The notes below the pieces were generated by a model. The model did not search any database, was not told where the DNA came from, and saw nothing but the letters and a program-made list of their open reading frames with translations. From positions 2,728,001 to 2,792,000 of the forward strand of contig BSYQ01000011.1 of the NCBI GenBank assembly GCA_030272585.1: 64,000 nucleotides of DNA. Direction: 5' to 3'. The stretch comes from Bryopsis sp. KO-2023 (lineage: Eukaryota; Chlorophyta; Ulvophyceae; Bryopsidales; Bryopsidaceae). A program made the position numbers and the translations under genes. Positions 39,008 through 48,398 of the stretch are shown piece by piece (the stretch's first letter is position 1; each line of letters starts with the position of its first letter).

Positions 39008-39330
39008 GCCGTGACGTGGTTTTTATTCGTTTGTTTTGTTTTGTGTTTGTTTGTTTGATTTCGTTTGTTGGTCGTTTGTGGTGGGCGTTTGACAGTAGTT
39101 TTCGCTCTATTTTGGTTGTTGCTTGGTGTTCCAGGTTTCTTTTTCTTGGGAACGTTTTTGGCAATACTTTCTGATACATTAATAACCTAGTGATGGGTCT
39201 CTCGTTGATTGTATTGGGGTTTTATTGCAGACTTCATCTTCTGTGGACTTTTGGACATGGCAGAGACATTGTATGTGGTTGCAACAGGGCGGATTTGCCC
39301 TTCGCAACATGTAATTTCTGTTTCCGGTTT

Positions 39331-39523
39331 CTGTGACAAGTGTTGATAGGTTGTATCAGGGGACTACTTAAAGGGCCTTCGCGCCCACTATTGTAATTCA
39401 TTTTTCACGCGAACAAAAGTGCCAGTGCGTATCACCAGTGGTCTCCACCACTGTTTCAACCCTGCTGAGGTCATGTTTTGGTATGTTCCAAACATACACC
39501 TTGTTTAATACAACACCTGTTGC
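39331..39523. other. Unassigned sequence between LINE A and MITE copy 2
   Basis: About 190 bp without a frame. It contains a small perfect hairpin CAGTGGT...ACCACTG (about 39,439-39,456). It may be part of an older repeat; nothing more can be supported. Confidence 0.4.
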
Positions 39524-40536
39524 CATACTATGGACGTGATCGGAAATGATCGGCCGTCCATTTTCGATGTCAGGACAGGTCATTTCACTGATCTGACCTG
39601 ACACGATCTCGTTCCACATGATTCTAAAAATGATCGGTTTTTTTTTTGTTTTTTTTACCGATCATGATCGATGATCGTGATCGTGATCGGCCGATTGAAA
39701 CCTGATCGATGATCGTGATCGGGCTTCCGATTATCGATCTGATCGGCAGCTCCGATCACGACCACGATCACGATCAAGCTCGCGACCTGTCGGCACGTGA
39801 TCGGTTGATCAAGATCGGTGAAACGCCGATTGATCGGCCGTTGATCCGATCAGCTCCGACCATGATCGGCCATGGATCAATTGATCGGAATTTAATTTAA
39901 GATTCCGATCATGATCGGTCAATTGATCGTTCTTACGAAAATGCCCACAAGTCACCACCCGAAGGTGTTTCTGGAGGTGTAAGGATTCGAACCTAAAACC
40001 TCACTAACTAGAATCAAGCACATCATTGCTTGGACCACTCTGAGCTACGGTTGGAGTGTGCTCCGTGTCATTATATACCTGATCAGTCAGTCCGACAAAC
40101 TGAGGTATATAATAACACGGATGACCCAATGATCGTGGCTCAGGGTGGTCCAAGCGTCGATTTGCTTGATTCTAGTCAGTGAGGTCCTAGGTTCGAATCC
40201 TTACACCTTTAGAAATACCTTCGGGTGGTGACTTGTGGGCATTTTCGTAAGACCGATCAATTGACCGATCAATTGATCATGGGACCGATCATGATCGGAA
40301 TCAATTGATCAAGATACCGATCTGATCGGCAGCTCCGATCCCGATCTCAATCTCGATCAAGCGTCGCACCCTGTCGGCAACTGATCGGCAGTTTTTGATC
40401 GGCCGACCACGATCCGACCGATCAAAAACTGCCGATCAGGTGGGGCGACCGATCTGATCGATGATCGGCCCTGGCAGGTTTGATCGGCGACCGATCAGAT
40501 CGGAGATCGGCCGATCCCGATTTGATCAATAGTATG
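39524..40536. mobile_element. hAT-type MITE, GATCGG-rich, copy 2
   Basis: 1,013 bp with ends CATACTATGGAC (39,524) and TCAATAGTATG (to 40,536), flanked by exact 8-bp copies CCTGTTGC (39,516-39,523 and 40,537-40,544). It shares with copy 1 the inverted ends, a T-run after ATGATCGG (about 39,634-39,657), the tRNA-like inverted pair (about 39,955-40,235) and dense GATCGG/CCGATC words on both sides. No coding capacity. The two copies have diverged, so the family has moved more than once. Confidence 0.92.
39955..40235. repeat. tRNA-like inverted pair in MITE copy 2
   Basis: Two arms with a TGGCTCAGGGTGGTCC A-box-like block and a GGTTCGAATCC B-box, arranged head to head around mirrored CATTATATAC / GTATATAATA motifs. 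It corresponds position for position to the pair in copy 1. Confidence 0.75.
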
Positions 40537-40544
40537 CCTGTTGC

Positions 40545-41448
40545 AGGTCTTTCAGTTCTATGTGACCCTTATCTCCTGGCGTACCTGGCCTTTTTTCCCC
40601 TCCATCCACTTCACGATCACGATGGCTCTCATGTCTGACAGTTTGACCAGCTCCAACTGCACAACACCAAAGATACAAAAGAGGAGCCGTTGATACTTTG
40701 CTTTGATACAAACCCTTGTATCATTGCATTGTACGGAGGGAGCCCCCGTTGAGGACCCCGTGGAGAAATCCTCGTGGTGGCGCCTCGACAGCCTCGGTGT
40801 CGCTCGCGCATGGAGGAACCTTGTATCCCAAGATGCATGGGGCTTCCTATCCGCTTACGAGACACGATACCAGGAGTTAGCATCGGAGGGTAGGACGCCA
40901 CCATCCGCCCGATAGATGGCAACGGTAGTGGCGAAAGGCATCTCGCTTGCTGAGGGGGATGGCAAGTGGGAGATCTCCGCCCTACTCTCCAACGCCATCA
41001 CAACAGGCACCACCCCCTCCGTCGTGGTAAGAAAACCCAACCAAGATATAGTTGTGTTTTCAAATTAGACTAAGTTTGTGTGTGTTGTGTGGAAAGATCA
41101 TCTCACCGTCTCTCCGCGCATGCCACATCCCACGGAGTCGACCTCACACCCACCGACACGTACGCATCGGCGATGGCTAAGTTATACACAGCTATCGCTA
41201 ACATCCCCCGCACCCTCTCCTTCACAAACCTCATCCACCACCCTCCGTCCACCACCATCGCCACCACCACTACCGTCACTGAGGCCGACTCCCGTGTCAT
41301 CGATGCGATGCTTGCCTTCACCCCCACACCAACCCCCACGATTTCAGCACCGCTTCCGACGATGCCTTCCCCCAACATAATTGGCGCACCATCCGGCTCC
41401 GGTAATCTCCCAGTCACGGCTCACCTACCAACACTCCTCTCCCCAACC
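40545..41448 (+). other. Possible host or unknown coding sequence, split by element 4
   Basis: A plus-strand frame encodes SSWWRLDSLGVARAWRNL... to a TAG at about 40,915. In the same frame an ATG at 40,918 begins MATVVAKGISLAEGDG... and ends at a good donor (GTAAGA, 41,030). After a candidate acceptor near 41,095 a frame continues with HATSHGVDLTPTDTYASAM and a Pro/Thr-rich stretch up to the CCAAT target of element 4. Phases of the candidate intron do not agree, and I recognise no family. It may be a decayed gene or part of another repeat. Confidence 0.3.
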
Positions 41449-41453
41449 CCAAT

Positions 41454-41487
41454 TGATAAGGGGGTCTAGGACCCCGAGACACAAGCA

Positions 41488-41522
<35 letters not shown>

Positions 41523-41626
41523 TCACTGGGAAGATTAATTTTTACAGGAGGGCCCCCTGCCCTATAAACCCTGTCGTACATCCCATTGTACTACACAATA
41601 CCCCTAAACCCGAGTTACTACTATCA
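41454..41626 (-). repeat. Element 4 3' LTR
   Basis: 173 bp, TGATAAGG...CTATCA, with a CA/GA microsatellite of about 40 bp inside. Very short for a 10-kb Ty3 element. Confidence 0.95.
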
Positions 41627-41632
41627 ATTTGT

Positions 41633-41662
41633 CCCCCCCCCCACGAGAGGGTGTCCACACCC
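41633..41662 (-). promoter_or_regulatory. Element 4 G-run and hairpin before the 3' LTR
   Basis: Ten C on the plus strand (41,633-41,642), i.e. a G-run in the element's sense, with GGGTGTGGACACCC beside it (41,649-41,662), the same hairpin as in element 3. Confidence 0.75.
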
Positions 41663-41910
41663 GTCACAACCCTGGAAAGAAAGAAAGAAAAAGGTCGAAC
41701 GAGAAGAAAAAGAAACCCCAAACAAACCCACAACAAAAACCCCAACTAAAGGTCAGACTAAACCCCAAACAAACCGATGAAAAATCCCAAACCAAACCCA
41801 TGCTCAACCCCACAGAAAAACCCCGTTCTGTCTTGAGGCTTGGTCTCTGGCTTGGACGGTAGCTTGGTCTCCGGCTTGGTCTGCTTTTCGTTGTCACTCC
41901 AGAACCCATC

Positions 41911-43659
41911 TCAGCCGCCAGCTGGTTGTTCAGCTGGTTCATCGACTGGCTCTGCCACTAAGTCGATCGGAGGCTCGTCCTCTTCCACATCCAAAGGAGG
42001 GAAATCCTCATCCAAAGGTGGAGGAAGAGGTCCCAAAGACGAGGGCTCCGAGGATGGACTCCTGCTGGACACGGAAGGACTTTTTCCTTCGTCCTGTTCT
42101 GGATCCTGTTCTCCTTTTGTTTCTGGTTCGGGTGTTCTCTCTTTTTCCTGCTTCTCATACTCCTCCGCCCACTTTTTCACCAACGGACCCAAGCGCTTCA
42201 GGGCAAGGCCTTTCGGAAAGCCCATGTCCCTTCTCAAGCACTGATAGCACTCGGTGAGAGTCTGGGTCGTGGGTGGAGCCTGAAGGAGTGGCTGGAAGTC
42301 TGGCTCCCGCATGTCCAAATGTAGGTCCTTCAGCTGAACCTGTGGCGGGTCGATTCGCTGCTCCTGCCACACCCCGTATAAGCGCACGAGGATAATCATG
42401 AGGTTCCAGTGGGTTCGGCACACCGTGTGGCTCGTGCATGTGGTGATCACGTAGCTATCCGCCAGCGCCGGCGGCGAATAGCACCACAAGCAGATCGGTG
42501 GCTTTTCCCCACGCCTGTCCTTGAACCTCTTGGACATGTCGGCGAGCGCCTCCTCTTCCTCTCTCTCCTTCCTTTTCTTGGGCGCCGACTTTTCGTCGGT
42601 CTTTCCACCGGTCTGTCCCCCGGTCAGATCGCGGATTCTCCTTGGTTGTGGCTCTGAGATCATATCGTCGGCGACGTCGGGAATTTCAAAGTGCCCCGGT
42701 GCACGACTTCTGATTCTCTCCAGCGTTCTGTCCACCTGCGTATAGTCATACCCGGCTAGCCGGTGGTTAACCGGAACGTTCCCTTTGCCGTAGTAGACAG
42801 GCTCCTCTCCGTCTCTGATCGCAGCAGCAGCTCCAGCACCCTGCGTGATGATGTCGTCCATCGTCGCCCGACAAAGGTTTTCCACATAGTCCCCAAGGCG
42901 TGCGGGAACGCTGTGGAGCAACCGGCTCATCAACCCGGACTGTGCCTCAGACGAGTACACAGCCGTTTGCCAGGCCGACCTTTCGTCTGTGGACGTCAGG
43001 TGCGGCTGCTGTTTCGTCAACTGCGACTGCAGCTTTTTCTGCGTCTGGTTCGCAGTGTCGAGTTCCTTTTGAAGCTGCCTCAGCTCCTGTTCGGCTGTTC
43101 CCCTCGCTTGTTGAGCGATTTTTAGATCGTGTTCAAGTTGGCTAACTTGATTGCAGAGTCGTTGAGCTGCACCCTCAAACTTTTTCAAGTGCTTCTCTGC
43201 CTGATCCGCCCGCGCGCGTTGTGCGTCGCGTTCTGCACGGAGTTCCAACACATCGTCTTGTAACCGTTGACACCTAGCTTGGAGAGTAGCTGGGTCGGCG
43301 TCCCGGTCGAGTGTTTTTCCTGTTCTGGAACTAGGTTTTTCCGGCAGTTCTGTCGGTGGACGGATCACGATCTTTGAGGTGCCTTTCAGCAACGATGTTT
43401 CGAAGTTCCGAAGTTTCGAAAGCACCGAAGGAGCTGGGAGAGTTTTCATGAGTTTCGCCTTAGGAGGTGGTGTGATAAGTGGTTTGGGTTCCCCTCTGGG
43501 TGGGCAAGCGTCGGCGAGAGTTCCACTTTTTCCTTTTCCGCCTTTCTCGCCGCCACTGCCTTTCGTTTTTCCGCTGCCACCCAATTGTTTTCCACTCGAC
43601 TCCTTTCCTTCAACCGCCTTATCACCACTGCGCCACATGATCGGGCTGTGCTTTGGCAT
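41911..43659 (-). CDS. Element 4 third ORF: coiled coil plus RING-like Cys/His array
   Basis: 582 codons from ATG at 43,657-43,659. A basic Gly/Lys/Ser-rich start is followed by a coiled coil of ~120 residues (LQARCQRLQDDVLELRAERD...), a short basic segment, and the array CLWC...CTSHTVCRTHW...CYQC (42,492 down to 42,238). An acidic Glu/Pro/Ser-rich tail ends it. The HTVCRTHW core lines up with HYVCPTHW and HLVCDAHW of elements 3 and 2. Function unknown. Confidence 0.85.
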   Translation of the reverse strand: MPKHSPIMWRSGDKAVEGKESSGKQLGGSGKTKGSGGEKGGKGKSGTLADACPPRGEPKPLITPPPKAKLMKTLPAPSVLSKLRNFETSLLKGTSKIVIRPPTELPEKPSSRTGKTLDRDADPATLQARCQRLQDDVLELRAERDAQRARADQAEKHLKKFEGAAQRLCNQVSQLEHDLKIAQQARGTAEQELRQLQKELDTANQTQKKLQSQLTKQQPHLTSTDERSAWQTAVYSSEAQSGLMSRLLHSVPARLGDYVENLCRATMDDIITQGAGAAAAIRDGEEPVYYGKGNVPVNHRLAGYDYTQVDRTLERIRSRAPGHFEIPDVADDMISEPQPRRIRDLTGGQTGGKTDEKSAPKKRKEREEEEALADMSKRFKDRRGEKPPICLWCYSPPALADSYVITTCTSHTVCRTHWNLMIILVRLYGVWQEQRIDPPQVQLKDLHLDMREPDFQPLLQAPPTTQTLTECYQCLRRDMGFPKGLALKRLGPLVKKWAEEYEKQEKERTPEPETKGEQDPEQDEGKSPSVSSRSPSSEPSSLGPLPPPLDEDFPPLDVEEDEPPIDLVAEPVDEPAEQPAGG

Positions 43660-44279
43660 TCTCTTTTGTTGGCTGCGCTTTGTTCTCCGTCTAGTCTCCG
43701 ACTTTTCTGTATGCGCGCCGAGAATAACCAGGACAAAATGATCGCAAGTCCGCTTTAAGATACGCTAGGCGTATTAGCTAACGTACCTCGGTAACGTGAC
43801 ACTCTATGGAGGTCACCGTCACCACACGGGTTCGTGCCTATTTGATTTTACCCTAACTTGCTTATGTCAACTCAGTTCCACCTGCGGCGCAATCACGTGA
43901 CCTCCAGGTCGGACATTAACCCATCACTTGATCCAATGTCCCCATCACCTGTTGTCAGTCGCTATGAGCGTGTGAGTTGTGCGTTAGGTAAACCTCCCCG
44001 GAAAGAAAACTGACCCCTAGCCCGTCCTGCGAACCGTCTACAGTTCTGTCACGGGAAAAGATAGCAACCCGTTCGCCGGAAAAGATGGAAACTTTCCCTA
44101 GGAAAAGATGGAAACTTTCCCTAGGCTTTTCCGGGAGTTCTACTTGGTGTTCTTTTCCTAAGTCTTTTTGGTATCCCATCTGGATAGCGTTCCAAATCGA
44201 CTTTCTCGGCTTAATATTTTTCCCCCAGCTGGAAGGATAGTATTAAGTCGAGCGTGAACAGAGTGGTAATGATCCCTGT
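43660..44279 (-). other. Element 4 spacer between pol and third ORF
   Basis: About 620 bp without a frame. It contains a short direct repeat (GGAAAAGATGGAAACTTTCC, twice near 44,078-44,125). No TATA box as clear as in elements 2 and 3. Confidence 0.5.
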
Positions 44280-47200
44280 TTAGGTTCGAGTTCTGCGTTG
44301 GGCCCTAGTCTTTTTCTTAGACTGGGTCACTTGTTTATTCTCCGGTTTGTTGGCTAAGTACTCCTTAAGCAAGTCCTGGGCATTGGCCAGGTGGCTTTCT
44401 GGCTCCCAGGTGGATTCCATCAAATCGTAGCCTTTCCAAAGGATCAGGTACTCCTTGCGAGTAGTGCCCCGATCTCTGAGGATGCGCTCGACCTCGAATT
44501 CGATGGTTCCATCCACTAGCTCCCCCTCTGGAGCGTCTATCTCTCGCTGATCGTCATCAAGCCGAGAGTAAGCCTTCAGTTTCGACACATGGAAAGTTGG
44601 GTGGATTTTCCAGTGGTCGGGAAGGTCAAGACGGTAGGCGACAGCCCCAATTCGGCTAGCCACCCGGAAAGGTCCAACAAATCGCCGGCGGATTTTCGGT
44701 GGGATTTTCTGAAGTGAAGCAAGAGGAATATACTTGCTTTGCACCAGCACTTCATCGCCAACCTGAAAATCCACTTTCCTTCGACGTTTGTTTGCTGAGG
44801 TGCACATGCGGTTCTGTGCCTCTGCGTATTTCGCCTTCGCGTTTCGCATTTGGTCGTCCATTCGACGTACCATCTCAGCCGCCATTTCCGATTCATCGCC
44901 CGTCCGAACTCCCTTCCTGGCAACAACTATCTGCCCCATGTTCTGGCCATACAGAAGATGGGCTGGCGCGTAGCCTGTGGAGACATTTCGTGAATTATTT
45001 GCGGCAAATTCCGCGGTCGGCAAATAATCCACCCAACGGTCTGGGTACCGTTCCACATACGGACGCAGGAAATCCTCCAGCACCCGGATGGTGACTTCCG
45101 ACTGCCCATCCGTTTGAGGATGGTATGCAGTGCTCATCCGGAGCTGAGTACCTAAAAGTTTGAAAAGGGAGGTCCAGAACAAACTTGTGAACCTTGGATC
45201 CCGATCCGAAACTATGATTTTAGGCAGCCCGTAGTGTTTGTATATGTTCTCCACGAACAGCTTTGCGTATTCTGGCGCCGTGATAGTTTTGTTACAGGGT
45301 ACGAACCTCGCATACTTCGTCAATCGGTCTACAAAGACAGCGATTGCTGTGAAGCCATGGGAAGACGGTAGGTCGGTAACCAAGTCCGTCGTGATCTGTT
45401 CCCATTTCTGGTCTGGGATAGGCAACGGCTGCAAAAGACCTTTCTGTCTTTGCAAGTCCGATTTGTTTAGTTGACAAGTTGGGCACGTTTTCACGTATGC
45501 CTTTACGGCTAACCCAACGCCTTTCCACCAGTAACTGCGGGTAAGTACTTCGGTCATGCGGTCTGCTCCAACATGACCGGCACTGGGAACGTCGTGATGC
45601 TCTTCCAGAATCCGTTTCTGGAAAGAAGCAGGGACCACAAGCAAACTAGGACCTGGGTCTGTCTTGGTATAAAACAAGAACCCGTCGTCCAGCTTGTATT
45701 GCGGAGAAACCCCTCGTTCCATCCTTTCAAAGATAGGCTTGAGTTGTTCATCACTTCTCAAAGCCTCTTTCCATGCCTCCTTCTCTGCCACTTCCCAAGT
45801 GGAGAGGTTATTGAGCTGGTCTGGCGGACCAGGAAGGCTCCGGGATAACGCATCAGCCAAGACATTGGCTTTCCCCTGGATATAGACGATTTTTGGACCT
45901 ATGGATTGGAAAAACCCTGAGTTTAACCACCGGGTTTGGGTCCGCTACAACGTGCTCTGGTTCATGAAGTGGGTGATCGGTTTGTGGTCCGTCAACACCT
46001 TCACACCCCCATCGCATCCCTCAAGGTAGTGTCGCCACTGGGCTAAAGCATATGCTATTGCCCCCAGCTCCCGCTCATATGCGGAGTATCGCGTTTCAGC
46101 TGGTTTTAATCGTCTGGAAAGGTATGCAATTGGTTGCAAACCTTTCCCATGATCCTGGGTAAGAACCGCTCCATATGCAGTTCCAGATGCATCCGTTATT
46201 ACGGTGTACTCCTTAGCCGGATCAGGAAGGAGTAAGATCGGTGCGCGGCTAATCCGATCCTTAAGTTCGTTGTAGGCATTGCGTTGGTTCAGCCCCCATT
46301 CCCAGACAGTGTCCTTCTTGGTTAGATCTGTCAAGGGACTCGCAATCCTAGCGAACTCAGGAATGAACTTACGATAGTAAGACACCATTCCCAGGAAACT
46401 TCGCACATCAGTGACCGAAGTTAACTCCTTCCATTGTTGAATAGCCTTAACCTTATCCTGCATTGGTTGAAGGCCTTTTTCCGACAAATGATACCCCAGG
46501 TAGTCCGTCTCTGCTACCCCTACTTCGCACTTACTGGCTTTTGCGTACAACTTATGTTTCCGCAACCGTTCAAAGACCAGTTTTAGGTGCTCGACGTGCT
46601 CTTCCACCGAGTTGGAAAAGACCAGGATGTCGTCGATAAACACCACTACAAACTCGTCAAGGAACTCCCCCAGCAAATCCTGAACCATGGTCTGGAACTG
46701 GGCTGGGCAGTTGGTCATTCCGAACGGACACACGAGAAATTCGAAATGTCCGTATCTCGTCCGGAATGCCGTCTTGGGAGTATCCTTGGGTCGAACGGGA
46801 AACTGCCAGTAGCCTGAGCGGAGGTCGATCTTCGTATAGATCTTCGCTCTGGCGAGACGGTCCATTAACTCCTCAGGAAGAGGGAGTGGATACCTATTCT
46901 TTACCGTGAATTTGTTGATCCAACGGTAATCCACACACATTCTCAACCCTCCGTCTTTCTTGGGAACAAAGAGTATGGGTGCGCCCCAGGGACTCTCGGA
47001 GGGTCGGATCTTCCTTTGTTCAAGGAGGTAATCCACCTGCGTCCTAACTTCGTCCAGCTCGGCTGGAGAGAGTTTGTACAAGGGACGGTGGATTGGGGTC
47101 ATTTGTTCGTCCTCCAGGTCCACCTTAAATTCGTGGCCTTTTCTGACTGGAGGAATGCCGGGTGGTAAGTCTTTCGGGAACACATCCTTGAAACTTGTGA

Positions 47201-48398
47201 GGACAGCCTTGATCCTTGGGTCGAGACCCGAATGCATTACCTTTTCCACATCCGGCTGGAGATAAGCTGGTGTGGTTCCAGTAGCGTTTAAACGCTCTTC
47301 TGGAATTCCCGGATATGGATACTGCATGAGATGTGCCATATCTTCCGGGGTGGTTGGTCGCACAACCACAAGGTATGCCTGATCAACTTCTGGACTGTTC
47401 TTCACGAGCGAGAATAACTTCTTCGCTGAGACTGTATCAATAGCCGGTGCTAGGTGCTGTAAGTAATCTGATGGTCGTTCCTTCATAGGAACAGTTGTCC
47501 ATCCAGCACCCACTGGAACTTTGAGCGTGCCTGTTGCAAAGTCCAGTTTGGGATTGGTCTGCATCAACCAAGGAAGCCCTAGTATCATGTCATATGAAAG
47601 GTTTGGGAAGACGTCTGCGGAAAGGGTTGTGGTATAAGTACCCATCCTGAGCTGCAAGTCTTCGCATCGCCGATCAAGTGAACATAGGGTTCCGTCCGCC
47701 AAAGTGACTCCCTTTTTGCACTCGGTTGTTTCGAGTTTCAGTCTCGTGACTAGTTTCTTGGTAATGTAGTTCTCCGTTGCACCACAATCAACATAGGTGG
47801 AGATCGGTACTCCTCCTAATCTGGCTCGGATCTCATATCCCATAAATTTCAAATGGTTAGGACCTCCTAGTGGTAACATACGCTCAGAAGGTGAATACTG
47901 ACCTTCATCCACTTTTTGTCCTCTACCTGTTCCCTGAACAGGGGCTGCTGACTCGTCAGTTGGTGGTGAACGAGTGACAGGCTTATTTGATTCCCTTGCG
48001 GGTTCCCTTCCTTCCGGACTTCGTTTCGTTCCTTGAGGCGGGAACGATACCGAATTCTCAGTTCCTTCAGGACTACCAAGGTCTCCATGAACAGAGTCGA
48101 CAGGTTCCGAACTTGATTCTGAACTTGTCCTAGTAAGCGTGCTGCACTTACTGGATCGCGTTTCCAACTTAGCACTCATAATCGATCCCTCTGCACCTTG
48201 GGTAGCATTCTTTTCTATTTCCCCTTGTGCTCTTTTATTCACTTCTGCATTTCGAGCTAACCTTTCTTTTCTAAGAAGTTTCTGGCGCTGCTTATATCTG
48301 TGACGGCGTGCCCTTCTGCGTTTCGCCGAACGAGTCTGGGCTCTGTTCATCCGGCTTTTTCGTTTAACCATTTCTTGAACTTTTCGCCCTCTGGACAC
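44280..48398 (-). pseudogene. Element 4 pol region
   Basis: Starts in the -1 frame relative to gag with VKRKSRMNRAQ and an Arg-rich patch. Then: aspartic protease (TYVDCGATENYI, MILGLPWL), RT (FVVVFIDDILVFS), RNase H (VITDASGTAYGAVL), integrase HHCC (CPTCQLNK) and DDE (DRDPRFTSLFW, STAYHPQTDGQSEV), and a chromodomain (EYLILWKGYDLMESTWEP). Close to element 3 in sequence. It appears broken about once. Confidence 0.9.

Larger units (their letters stand above)
37046..39330 (+). mobile_element. LINE family A, copy 2 (5'-truncated)
   Basis: A plus-strand copy starting inside the RT, just before the FADD block, and running through the knuckle, the stop at 38,525-38,527, the 3' UTR, the terminal hairpin (39,278-39,308) and a degenerate TTCTGTTTC tail. 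A LINE B 3' end (37,704-37,949) interrupts the coding region, and the GCACAG MITE (38,529-39,007) sits right after the stop codon. It also has a premature TGA at 37,402-37,404 where copy 1 has CGA, a C-to-T change at CpG. No target duplication was found. Confidence 0.88.

Noticed and set aside
38532-39174. Long open frames on both strands with repeated CTDSAQTLHRL-type peptides
   Set aside because: They are readings of the 11-bp GCACAG repeat; 11-bp units cycle through all phases and contain no stop, so the frames say nothing about coding.
41479-41521. CA/GA microsatellite as an independent feature
   Set aside because: It is inside both LTRs of element 4 and is counted there.
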